Positions 34,469-44,537 of a DNA stretch of 64,000 bases are shown one piece after another. The stretch's first letter is position 1. Each line of letters begins with the position of its first letter. The stretch comes from Jiangella muralis (GTDB lineage Bacteria > Actinomycetota > Actinomycetes > Jiangellales > Jiangellaceae). The position numbers were made by a program, and so were the translations under genes. The stretch lies in contig NZ_KQ434751.1 in the NCBI RefSeq assembly GCF_001270745.1, positions 164,176 to 228,175 on the forward strand, read 5' to 3'. Below the pieces are notes generated by a model. That model made no database searches. It was not told the DNA's origin and was given only the letters and a program-made list of their open reading frames with translations.

Positions 34469-35177
34469 CGGCAGCAGCCGCAGGATCGGCCGCTCCGGTG
34501 ATCGCCGGGCCACCTCGGTGAACCCCGCCCGGAGGAAGGTGGACACATACCCCGTGCTGGTGGAGCTAGGGGGTGTCTGACGGAGCTTCGGCGGCGCGGA
34601 TCGACGCCCAGACGCCGACCAGCTGCGTTGTCGTCGTCGCCCGATGGCACCGCATCGACCTCCTCCTCCGCCTTGCTGGACCGGCCCCTGGACGCCGCCC
34701 GCATCCACCAATATCCGTCAGACACCCCCTAGGCGAGACCGCGCCGTCCAGCGGATACGCCTCGACGGCGGGCGCGCCGGCCGCCCGGGCCAGGGCCACC
34801 GCGGCCGACACGAGTGCCGACGTGATGCCCTGCCGGCGCTGCCCCTTGCGGACGTAGAAGCAGGTGATGGCCCACACGGGGACGTCGTCGACGGCGCGCA
34901 GCCGCCAGGGCCGATCCAGCGCCGGGATGGCGGAGCGCGGCGTCACCTGGCACCAGCCGACCGCGCGGCCGTCGTCGTCGAGTGCCAGCAGCCCGGGCGG
35001 CGGGCCGGCCGCGACGACGGCGCGGAAGTCGTCGCGGTTCGCCGCCGGTGCCCGTTTCCGGTACTCGGGGCCGAGTCGCCACGCCATGCACCAGCAGCGG
35101 GCCGCCGCTCCCCCGCTGTCGGCCAGGAGGTCCTCGAACGCCGGCCACAGCGCCTCGGTCAGCGGCTCGACCCGCAC
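34466..35177 (-). pseudogene. GNAT acetyltransferase gene split by a miniature element
   Basis: Acetyl-CoA-dependent N-acetyltransferase fold: CFYVRKGQRRQGITSALVSAA is the acetyl-CoA loop. Reading from GTG 35177 the frame runs to VSP, then enters the inserted element and stops at 34566. The native C-terminus (STGYVSTFLRAGFTEVARR, ending at TAG 34466-34468) lies on the other side. Removing the element plus one CTAG copy (163 bp) joins the halves in frame into a 182-residue protein. As it stands a 203-residue hybrid with a replaced C-terminus would be made, probably inactive because the last strands are lost. It starts 3 nt after the oxidoreductase stop. Confidence 0.9.
34566..34732. mobile_element. 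159-bp miniature element with CTAG target duplication
   Basis: Perfect 14-nt terminal inverted repeats (GGGGTGTCTGACGG) bound 34570-34728 and are flanked by CTAG on both sides. CTAG targets and such ends fit the IS5 family. The interior has no transposase gene, only short stretches that could be leftovers of one, so it is a non-autonomous derivative (MITE-like) dependent on a full-length relative elsewhere. Confidence 0.88.
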
Positions 35178-35180
35178 GGC

Positions 35181-36206
35181 TCAGCGCAGCGACTCGACCG
35201 GCGCCGGCTCCGGATAGCGGACGCCCAGCCCATCCAGGGCCCGCTCCAGGATGCCGGCGATCTCGACGGTGTGCGCCAGCGGCATCTCCGGGCACTCGGT
35301 GCGGCCCTCGCGGACCGCCTGGGCGACGGCGCGCAGCATGGGCAGGTAGCCGCGGCCCTCCTTCTCCCACTCGAACGTCTGGGTCTCCTCGACGCCGCGG
35401 GCGGGCGCGTGCACCAGCCGCATGACGGTGGCCGCGTGGAACCGCGGCGGCACCTCGATGCGGCCCGTCGTGCCCATGACCAGCGCGGATCCGGGGATCG
35501 GCGAGATCAGCGACACGTCCAGGTGGGCCCGGACGCCGGCGGGCCAGGTGAGCAGCAGCCCGGCCTCGTTGTCGACGCCCTGCTCGTTCAGCGTGCCGGT
35601 GACGGTGAGCGCGGACGGCGCGCCGAGCAGCATCTGCGCGAACGCGACCGGGTAGATGCCGACGTCGAGCAGCACCCCGCCGCCGAGCGTGGGGTCCCAC
35701 AGCCGGTCGGTGCGGTCGGCCGGCGCGACGAACCCGAGGTCGGCCGACACCGCGCGGACATCGCCGATGGCGCCGTCGGCGACCAGCTGCCGCAGCCGGG
35801 TGATCAGCGGGTTGAACCGCGTCCACATGGCCTCCATGCAGAACACGCCGCGCTTGCGGGCCAGCTCGGCCAGCCGGGTGGTGTCGGCCAGCGACGTCGT
35901 GAACGCCTTCTCGCACAGCACCGCTTTGCCGGCCTCGAGCGCCAGCTCGACGACCGGCGCGTGCTGGGCGTGCGGGGTGGCGACGTAGACGACGTCGACG
36001 GCGGGGTCGTCGACCAGTGCGCGGACGTCGTCGTAGGCGCGGTCGACGCCGAGGTCGCGGGCGAACGCCTCGGCGCGGTCGAGACGGCGGGAGCTGACCG
36101 CCGCCAACCGGCTGTCCTCGAGCAGCCGCAGGTCGCCGGCGACGTTGTGGGCGATGGCGCCGGTGGCGACGACGCCCCAGCCGATCGAGCGCTGCGAGGA
36201 GGTCAT
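35181..36206 (-). CDS. Gfo/Idh/MocA family oxidoreductase
   Basis: A 341-residue NAD(P)-dependent dehydrogenase. The N-terminal Rossmann fold begins IGWGVVATGAIAHNVA, CEKAFTT is the family EKP-like motif (Lys in the catalytic region), and GGGVLLDVGIYPV is the GG..D.G..H-type segment, with Tyr-Pro where many members have His. The substrate may be a sugar or dihydrodiol. TAGGGT lies 7 nt before the ATG. It heads a unit with the GNAT gene and may read through into dop. Confidence 0.9.
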   Translation of the reverse strand: MTSSQRSIGWGVVATGAIAHNVAGDLRLLEDSRLAAVSSRRLDRAEAFARDLGVDRAYDDVRALVDDPAVDVVYVATPHAQHAPVVELALEAGKAVLCEKAFTTSLADTTRLAELARKRGVFCMEAMWTRFNPLITRLRQLVADGAIGDVRAVSADLGFVAPADRTDRLWDPTLGGGVLLDVGIYPVAFAQMLLGAPSALTVTGTLNEQGVDNEAGLLLTWPAGVRAHLDVSLISPIPGSALVMGTTGRIEVPPRFHAATVMRLVHAPARGVEETQTFEWEKEGRGYLPMLRAVAQAVREGRTECPEMPLAHTVEIAGILERALDGLGVRYPEPAPVESLR

Positions 36207-36248
36207 GCCCCGAACCCTACGCGGCGCTCATCTCGTATGATCCCCGCG

Positions 36249-36866
36249 ATGTCCCTGTCCGCCCGCGCCATCGCGGCGGCCCTCGCCGGCACCTGGCCGC
36301 GTCGCGCCGCCTGGCTGGCCCTGGTGGCCGCCGTGCTGGTCACGGCGCTCACCGGTGGGCTGCGGGCGGCGCCCACGCCCGAGCCCGAGCGGGTCGAGGC
36401 GGGCGCCGACGTCGACCTCGGGCCGGTGCGGCTGGCGGCGCGGTCGTGGACGATCCGCGACGACATCGCGACCAACGGGCTCGAGTACGCCGAAGCGGCC
36501 GCCTGGCTGGTCGTCGAGGCCGACGTCACCGCCCTCACCGACGCCACCATCACCTTCCCGCAGCGCTCGCTGGGGCTGCCGCCGGAACTGCGGGTGGACG
36601 GCGAGCCGGACCGCGTCCTGCTGCTCGCCGACGCGACCCTGTCGCCGGGGCTGCAGCCCGGCCTGCCGGCCCGGGTCGCGCTGCTCTGGCCGGTCGGCGA
36701 CGTGCCCGACCTCGGTGACGACCTGGCGGTGTCGTACCTGCGGTCGCGGCTGTCCGACAGCACCATCGACGCCGGGCGGGTGTGGCGGGCCGACGGGGTG
36801 GCGGCGCACACCACGCTCCCCCGCGACGACGCCACGGGCGACGCGCTCGTCGAGGAGGAGTCGTGA
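36249..36866 (+). CDS. Membrane-anchored protein, cassette gene 1
   Basis: A 205-residue protein with one N-terminal transmembrane helix (about 19-38) and an extracytoplasmic domain rich in short beta strands; no known domain recognised. ATG 36249 is chosen because TATGAT (36236-36241) lies 7 nt upstream. Its stop overlaps the next start by 1 nt. With the next two genes it forms a compact operon of similarly built proteins inserted between dop and mpa. Confidence 0.7.
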   Translation: MSLSARAIAAALAGTWPRRAAWLALVAAVLVTALTGGLRAAPTPEPERVEAGADVDLGPVRLAARSWTIRDDIATNGLEYAEAAAWLVVEADVTALTDATITFPQRSLGLPPELRVDGEPDRVLLLADATLSPGLQPGLPARVALLWPVGDVPDLGDDLAVSYLRSRLSDSTIDAGRVWRADGVAAHTTLPRDDATGDALVEEES

Positions 36867-37447
36867 TGGCGCGGCACCGGCGGGTCCGGCGGCCGTCGCC
36901 GGCCGGGCTGGTCGCGATGATCGCGGTCGTGATCGCGGCCGGCGCCGTCGGCGCCCGGGCGGACACCTGGTGGCCGCGGACCGGGCCGTTCGTCGACGAA
37001 GCGACGGCCGGCGACCGGGCCGTCGTCGAACCGGTCGAGGTGACGGTGCACGGCGCCCGTGCCGCGACGGTGCTGACCGACGGGCTGGACGACCAGGCCA
37101 GCGACGGCGTGTGGATCGCCGTCGACGTCACCGCGGCGGCGCTGGACGAGCCGGCCGCCATCTCCGGCATGGCCCTGCGCGACCGGCGCGGCCGCGAGTA
37201 CGCGTCGTCCAACCGGGCCGCCAACCCGATGATCGGCAACCCGTTCGACCCGCGGGTCCCCGAGCGGGGCGAGGTCGTCTTCGAGCTGCCGTCCGACGCG
37301 CTGGGCCGGCTCACGCTGGTGATCAGCCCGGACGCGCCCGGCCGGGCGGTGCCGCGGGCCGAGGCCGAGGTGGCGTTGCGGGTGGACGAGGCGGACGACG
37401 AGCCGCTGGAGCCGCGTTCGCGCGACCTCGCGGAGGCCGGCGGATGA
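36866..37447 (+). CDS. Membrane-anchored protein, cassette gene 2
   Basis: A 193-residue protein: transmembrane helix at about 12-30, then DTWWPR and a beta-rich outer domain with DGVWIAVDVTA and a conserved-looking NRAANPMIGNPFDP loop. The WWPR motif after the helix recurs in the next gene, so the two are probably paralogues of a DUF4352-like beta-sandwich type; that is a structural guess. GAGGAGGAG precedes the start. The 3' end overlaps the next gene by 4 bp. Confidence 0.7.
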   Translation: MARHRRVRRPSPAGLVAMIAVVIAAGAVGARADTWWPRTGPFVDEATAGDRAVVEPVEVTVHGARAATVLTDGLDDQASDGVWIAVDVTAAALDEPAAISGMALRDRRGREYASSNRAANPMIGNPFDPRVPERGEVVFELPSDALGRLTLVISPDAPGRAVPRAEAEVALRVDEADDEPLEPRSRDLAEAGG

Positions 37448-37950
37448 GTCGGGAGTGGTGGCGGCGGAACCGGGTCGCGCTGCCGGTCATGGTGGTGGCG
37501 CTGGCCGGGCTGGCGTGGCCCGTTTCGGAGCAGGCCCGCGACGTGTGGTGGCCGCGCGGCGAGCGCATCGCCGTCTCCCCCGGCGGCGACGGCCGCGCGG
37601 TCGTGGGCGACGTGTCGCTGCAACTGGCCGAGTTCGGCCGGGCCGGCGACGTGCCGGACGAGCCGCCGCCCGACGGCTACACCGTCTGGCGCGCGGAACT
37701 GGCCTCCGGCGGCGGCGACGACGAGTCGCTGAACTGCACGGCCCAGCTGCAGGACGGCGACGGGAACCGGTACACGGCCGGGTCGCGCTACCTCCCGTCG
37801 TACGACGACGAGTCGATCGGCGTGTACTGCGGCGGGCCCGACGCCGGTGGCGTCGTGTACTTCCTGCTGCCGGACGACGCCGAGCCGGACCTCCTGCGGG
37901 TCAGCGCGCTGGAACTGCTACCGGAGTACTGGACGCTTCCGGTGCCGTGA
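37444..37950 (+). CDS. Membrane-anchored protein, cassette gene 3
   Basis: A 168-residue protein: transmembrane helix at about 11-28, then DVWWPRGERI and an acidic outer domain containing two cysteines (LNCTAQ and VYCGGP) that could form a disulfide. The ATG overlaps the previous stop (ATGA), and the last 50 bp overlap the convergent polytopic gene. Function unknown. Confidence 0.7.
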   Translation: MSREWWRRNRVALPVMVVALAGLAWPVSEQARDVWWPRGERIAVSPGGDGRAVVGDVSLQLAEFGRAGDVPDEPPPDGYTVWRAELASGGGDDESLNCTAQLQDGDGNRYTAGSRYLPSYDDESIGVYCGGPDAGGVVYFLLPDDAEPDLLRVSALELLPEYWTLPVP

Positions 37951-39148
37951 CGGCGGTGGCCGGCAGCCGGCCGACCAGCGCGTCGGCGGCGGCCGCCAGC
38001 AGCGCCGCCGACAGCACCTGCACGAGGATCATCGACACCGCCTCGAGCGGCCCGGCCAGTGCCGTCCAGTCGGCCACCGGCGCCGGACCCACGACCAGCC
38101 GGGCGACACCCCAGACGAGGTGGCCGGTCAGGCCGACCGCGACGTAGGCCACGCAGAACAGCAGCGCCGACGCCCACCCGGACCGCCAGATCATCGTCAG
38201 CCCGGCCGCCAGCGGCCCGAACCGGCGCTCGCCGTCCAGGCCCAGACGCCACGCCCGGGCGACGTTCTGCTCGCCGACGTGGGCGCTCAGCCGGGTGGCC
38301 ATCCGCCCGGCCGCCGGCGCCACGGCATCGGCCGGCTGCGTGCCGTACACGATGGTCCCGAACGCCAGCCACGAGATGGGCACCACCAGGCCGGTGAACA
38401 CGCCCGCCACCAGCAGGTCCGTCGTCGGGACCAGGCCGGCCGCCAGCCGGTCGAGCAGCTCGAACCGGTCGGTCAGCTCCGCCCACCACGTCTCGACGCG
38501 GTCCGTCGCGACCCGGCCGGACCACCAGTCGCGCACCCGCCGGTTCGCCAGCGCGACGACGAAGACGCCGAGCACGATCCACACGACGTCGCAGTAGCCG
38601 GCCAGCACCTGCAGCGCCGTCCGCCGGCCCGACGTCTGCGGCCGTCCCCGCGAGAGCCGCCCGGCCAGCGACCGCAGCGCCAGCGCGCCGAGCGCCGTCC
38701 CCAGCACCGCCGCCGACGCACCGGCCGGGATGCGGTCGCTGACCTCGCCGGTGGTGGCGGCCAGCTCCGCGGCGTCGTGGGCGGCCTGGTTGTAGTACTC
38801 CCGCTGGTCCTCGGCGAACGTGCCGTAGTGCTCGTAGACGACGAGGAACGGGACGATGAGGCTGCCCAGCACCGCGAACACCGTACGCACGCGGCGTCCC
38901 GGCGGCACCGTCGACGGGCGCATGACCAGCAGCATCGCGACGGTGACCAGCATCGAACCGAGCGGCACCAGCGCCAGCACGAGCAGCCCGAGCACCGCCG
39001 AGTGCCGGCCCGCCCACACCGCCGCGTCGAGCGAGTACTCGCGCGCTACCAGGCCGGCCGCCGCCAGCGCGACCAGCGCCGGCCACGAACGGCGAAGGCG
39101 CCGCCCCGCATCGAGCAGGACGGCGCCTCCGCCGGGCACGCTGTTCAA
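37901..39148 (-). CDS. Polytopic membrane protein downstream of mpa
   Basis: A 415-residue protein with about eight hydrophobic helices and a large central loop. I recognise no family. It follows mpa by 10 nt on the same strand, so it is probably co-transcribed with trmI-mpa. TTG 39148 is the most upstream start; GTG 39139 is equally possible, and neither has a clear ribosome site. Its 3' end overlaps cassette gene 3 by 50 bp, tail to tail, which implies mutual interference between the two transcripts. Confidence 0.75.
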   Translation of the reverse strand: MNSVPGGGAVLLDAGRRLRRSWPALVALAAAGLVAREYSLDAAVWAGRHSAVLGLLVLALVPLGSMLVTVAMLLVMRPSTVPPGRRVRTVFAVLGSLIVPFLVVYEHYGTFAEDQREYYNQAAHDAAELAATTGEVSDRIPAGASAAVLGTALGALALRSLAGRLSRGRPQTSGRRTALQVLAGYCDVVWIVLGVFVVALANRRVRDWWSGRVATDRVETWWAELTDRFELLDRLAAGLVPTTDLLVAGVFTGLVVPISWLAFGTIVYGTQPADAVAPAAGRMATRLSAHVGEQNVARAWRLGLDGERRFGPLAAGLTMIWRSGWASALLFCVAYVAVGLTGHLVWGVARLVVGPAPVADWTALAGPLEAVSMILVQVLSAALLAAAADALVGRLPATAVTAPEASSTPVAVPAR

Positions 39149-39158
39149 TGTCGCAGTG

Positions 39159-40844
39159 TCAGAGGTACTGGCCGGTGTTGGCCACGGTGTCGATGGACCG
39201 GCCGGCCTCGGTGCCCTGCTTGCCCGAGATGAGCGTGCGGATGTAGACGATGCGCTCGCCCTTCTTGCCGGAGATGCGGGCCCAGTCGTCGGGGTTGGTG
39301 GTGTTCGGGAGGTCCTCGTTCTCCTTGAACTCGTCGAAGCAGGCGGTCAGCAGGTGCTGCACTCGCAGGCCCCGCGCGCCGGTGTCGAGGAGGTCCTTGA
39401 TCGCCATCTTCTTCGCGCGGTCGACGATGTTCTGGATCATCGCGCCGGAGTTGAAGTCGCGGAAGTACAGGACCTCTTTGTCGCCGTTGGCGTAGGTGAC
39501 CTCGAGGAAGCGGTTGTCGTCGGTCTCGGAGTACATCTTCTCGACCGACCGCTGGATCATGGCCGCCGTCGTGGCCACCCGGTCGCCGCCGTGCTCGCCG
39601 AGGTCGTCGGGGTGCAGCGGCAGGGTGGTCGTGAGGTACTTGCTGAAGATGTCGCGGGCCGCCTCGGCGTCGGGCCGCTCGATCTTGATCTTCACGTCCA
39701 GCCGGCCCGGCCGCAGGATGGCGGGGTCGATCATGTCCTCGCGGTTCGAGGCGCCGATGACGATGACGTTCTCGAGCCCCTCGACACCGTCGATCTCACT
39801 GAGCAGCTGCGGGACGATGGTGTTCTCGACGTCGGAGGAGACGCCCGAGCCGCGGGTGCGGAACAGGGAGTCCATCTCGTCGAAGAACACGATGACCGGG
39901 GTGCCCTCGCTGGCCTTCTCGCGGGCCCGCTGGAAGACCAGGCGGATGTGCCGCTCGGTCTCGCCGACGTACTTGTTCAGCAGCTCCGGGCCCTTGATGT
40001 TGAGGAAGTACGACTTGTGCTCGGACATCCCCTTCAGCTTCGCGATCTGCTTGGACAGCGAGTTGGCGACGGCCTTGGCGATGAGGGTCTTGCCGCACCC
40101 GGGCGGGCCGTACAGCAGCACGCCCTTGGGCGGGCGCAGCTCGTGCTCGCGGAACAGCTCGGCGTGCAGGAACGGCAGCTCGACGGCGTCGCGGATCTGG
40201 TCGATCTGCCGCGCCAGACCACCGATGTCGGAGTAGTCGATGTCCGGGACCTCTTCGAGGATGAGCTCCTCGACCTCGGACTTCGGGATGCGTTCGTAGA
40301 CGAACCCGGCACGCGGCTCGAGCAGCAGGGAGTCGCCGACCCGGAGGCCGGAGTCCTGCAGCGGCGAGGCGATGCGGACCACCTTCTCCTCGTCGGTGTG
40401 CCCGATGACCAGCGCGCGCTCGCCGTCGGCGAGCAGCTCCTTGAGCATGACGACCTCGCCGACCCGCTCGTACTCGAGCGCCCGGACGACGTTGAGCGCC
40501 TCGTTGAGCATGACCTCCTGGCCGGGCCGGAGCTCGCCCAGTTCGACGTCGGGGCTGACGGCGACCCGGAGCTTGCGGCCACCGGTGAAGACGTCGACCG
40601 TGCCGTCGTCGTACGTGGACAGGAACGTGCCGAACCCGGACGGAGGCTGGGCCAGCCGGTCGATCTCCTCCTTGAGCGCCACGATCTGGTCGCGGGCCTC
40701 GCGCAGTGTGGCCGCGAGCCGCTCGTTCTGGGCGTTCACGGACGCCAGTCGTGCTTCGAGGAAAGCCACCTCGCCGGCCATGTCGGACGGCTCGCGCCCG
40801 GACCCGCGACGGCCTTGATCGAAGCCATCGTCGTACGACGCCAT
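39159..40844 (-). CDS. mpa: Proteasome-activating AAA+ ATPase Mpa/ARC
   Basis: A 561-residue hexameric unfoldase. Residues about 22-65 form the Pup-binding coiled coil, followed by tandem OB domains (70-200). The AAA domain has Walker A GPPGCGKT, Walker [11 protein letters not shown] and the arginine region RPGRLDVK. The C-terminus is GQYL, the motif that docks into the proteasome alpha ring. A GAGGAGG ribosome site precedes the ATG. It follows trmI after about 125 bp; a separate promoter in that gap (TAAGGT at 40886-40881) is possible. Confidence 0.97.
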   Translation of the reverse strand: MASYDDGFDQGRRGSGREPSDMAGEVAFLEARLASVNAQNERLAATLREARDQIVALKEEIDRLAQPPSGFGTFLSTYDDGTVDVFTGGRKLRVAVSPDVELGELRPGQEVMLNEALNVVRALEYERVGEVVMLKELLADGERALVIGHTDEEKVVRIASPLQDSGLRVGDSLLLEPRAGFVYERIPKSEVEELILEEVPDIDYSDIGGLARQIDQIRDAVELPFLHAELFREHELRPPKGVLLYGPPGCGKTLIAKAVANSLSKQIAKLKGMSEHKSYFLNIKGPELLNKYVGETERHIRLVFQRAREKASEGTPVIVFFDEMDSLFRTRGSGVSSDVENTIVPQLLSEIDGVEGLENVIVIGASNREDMIDPAILRPGRLDVKIKIERPDAEAARDIFSKYLTTTLPLHPDDLGEHGGDRVATTAAMIQRSVEKMYSETDDNRFLEVTYANGDKEVLYFRDFNSGAMIQNIVDRAKKMAIKDLLDTGARGLRVQHLLTACFDEFKENEDLPNTTNPDDWARISGKKGERIVYIRTLISGKQGTEAGRSIDTVANTGQYL

Positions 40845-40969
40845 CTCGCACCTCCTCGGAAGGGGGTCGTCTATAGCCAGACCTTACAGTCGCCCGGCCC
40901 GAACGCCATGCAGGAGATCAGCTAGTGACCAGATGTTGACTTTCGGTCCGATGGGCGTGGTAATTCTCT

Positions 40970-43034
<2,065 letters not shown>

Positions 43035-43080
43035 CTTCCAAGGCTACGTGGCGGACGCGGCGGCGTGTGCGGCCCGGCTC

Positions 43081-43102
43081 TGTCGGAGGGGTGATCTACA
43101 GT
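43081..43102 (+). promoter_or_regulatory. RecA-NDp/PafBC-type promoter of the RecB-like nuclease gene
   Basis: TGTCG (43081-43085), exactly 11 nt, then TACAGT (43097-43102), then 7 nt to ATG 43110. CTGTCGGAG matches TTGTCRGTG at 7 of 9 positions, the best of the set. It gives a leaderless mRNA. Confidence 0.6.
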
Positions 43103-43109
43103 CACGAAC

Positions 43110-44015
43110 ATGGCGATCCGCACGCACACCGCTCCCGGGGACGACCCCGGGGCCGAGCGCGTGCCCAGCCTGTCGCCGTCGCGCGCCGCCGATTTCATGA
43201 CCTGCCCGCTGCTCTACCGGTTCCGCACCATCGACCGGCTGCCCGAGCCGCCCAGCTCCGATGCCACCCGCGGCACCGTCGTGCACAGCGTGCTGGAGCG
43301 GCTGTACGAGCTCCCGTCCGGCGAGCGGACGCCCGGGCGCGCCACCGAACTGGTCCGGCCGGCGTGGGACGCGCTGCTCGAGGCCGAGCCCGCGGTGGCC
43401 GACCTGTTCGCCGACGACGAGGACGGGTCGGCCCTGGTGGCGTGGCTGGCCAGCGCCGAGGCCCTGGTCGAGCGGTACTTCACCTTGGAGGACCCCACCC
43501 GCCTCGAGCCCGTGGAGCGGGAGCTGTACGTCGAGACGACGCTCGACTCCGGCCTGCGGCTGCGCGGCTACGTCGACCGTCTCGACCGCGCCGAGTCCAC
43601 CGGCGACCTCCGCGTCGTCGACTACAAGACCGGCAAGGCGCCGCGGGCCGGGTTCGAGCAGCGGGCCATGTTCCAGATGCGGTTCTACGCGCTGGTGCTG
43701 TGGCGGCTGCACGGCCGGGTCCCGCGGCTACTCCAGCTCATCTACCTCGGCAGCGGCGAGCTGCTGCGGTACGAGCCCGACGAAGCCGACCTGCGGGCCA
43801 CCGAGCGCAAGCTGGCGGCGCTGTGGGCGGCCATCGAACGGGCCACCGAGGCCGGCGACTGGCGGGCCAGCCCCAGCCGGCTGTGCGACTGGTGCTCCTA
43901 TCAGGCGCTGTGCCCGGCGTACGGCGGCACGCCGCCGCCGCTCCCCGACCGCGTCGCCGCCTCCCCCGACGACGACGAGGCCCCCTCGCCCCGCACCTCC
44001 CCGGTCGACGCCTGA
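43110..44015 (+). CDS. RecB/Cas4-like PD-(D/E)XK nuclease with iron-sulfur cysteines
   Basis: A 301-residue exonuclease. The nuclease core includes the GTVVHSVLERLYE helix and LRVVDYKTGK, where Asp and Lys belong to the PD-(D/E)XK motif. C32 near the start and C259, C262, C268 near the end follow the C-Xn-CX2CX5C layout of AddB/Cas4-type [4Fe-4S] nucleases. It probably resects or processes DNA ends. M. tuberculosis Rv2119 is in the equivalent position. A DNA-damage-type promoter precedes it. There are no CRISPR genes nearby, so it is not a Cas4 in context. Confidence 0.9.
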   Translation: MAIRTHTAPGDDPGAERVPSLSPSRAADFMTCPLLYRFRTIDRLPEPPSSDATRGTVVHSVLERLYELPSGERTPGRATELVRPAWDALLEAEPAVADLFADDEDGSALVAWLASAEALVERYFTLEDPTRLEPVERELYVETTLDSGLRLRGYVDRLDRAESTGDLRVVDYKTGKAPRAGFEQRAMFQMRFYALVLWRLHGRVPRLLQLIYLGSGELLRYEPDEADLRATERKLAALWAAIERATEAGDWRASPSRLCDWCSYQALCPAYGGTPPPLPDRVAASPDDDEAPSPRTSPVDA

Positions 44016-44173
44016 CGGTCCTCTCCGCCTGGCCTCAGCCGGCCGGGGTGGCCTGCGTCGTCAGCCGGTCGACTCGATATCCGGAGGCTCGCGAAACCGC
44101 CCGATCCGACGCCGAACCGGAACTGGCGCTGTCGATGGTGCCGGCCGGACGCTCCCCGCGTGGCGTCGACCAT

Positions 44174-44221
44174 GATCGTCCACCTTTTTGGCTGTCGTGG
44201 CAGCCCAAAAGGTTGATGATC
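44174..44221. repeat. Imperfect 21-bp inverted repeat
   Basis: Arms 44174-44194 and 44201-44221 pair with a few mismatches around a 6-nt loop; the core is CCTTTTTGGCTG against CAGCCCAAAAGG. It is AT-richer than its surroundings. It may end transcription of the nuclease gene or be the margin of the IS110 remnant. Bases 44016-44173 show no feature I can name. Confidence 0.55.
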
Positions 44222-44317
44222 TCTCTGTCAAGCTCGTGTGTGCCGGTGCTGCTCGGCGGGGCTCTCGTGGTTCGCCCATCACACGCTTGCGAGTAGGACG
44301 GACGCTTCTCATGGTGA

Positions 44318-44500
44318 CCGTGGGCGGACGGTCGTGGCCTGGCCCGGCGCCTGGCGAACGTGTTGGTGGCTGCCGGGGCCTCGGTGGTGTGGGTGCCGGT
44401 CCGGTTGATGGTGGCCGAACGCCACCACAGCGGCCCGCGCGGAAAGGCCGACCCGCTCGACGCGCTGGCCGTGGCGAAGGCTGCCGAGCAGGAACCGTGA
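44318..44500 (+). pseudogene. IS110-family transposase fragment
   Basis: A short open stretch encodes WADGRGLARRL, VPVRLMVAERHH and GKADPLDALAVAKAA before a TGA at 44498. These match the N-terminal DEDD-type region of IS110 transposases (the SDPIDALAVARAA segment). No start codon, no catalytic remainder and no clear ends are present, so it is an old remnant in the gap between the nuclease and the Lrp gene. Confidence 0.8.
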
Positions 44501-44537
44501 ATCGGGGCAGCAGGCGGGCCGTGCGCCGCGGACCGGG

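Noticed and set aside
43110-44015. Cas4 of a CRISPR system
   Set aside because: No cas1, cas2 or repeat array is present; the gene lies in the conserved place of the RecB-like nuclease after trmI.
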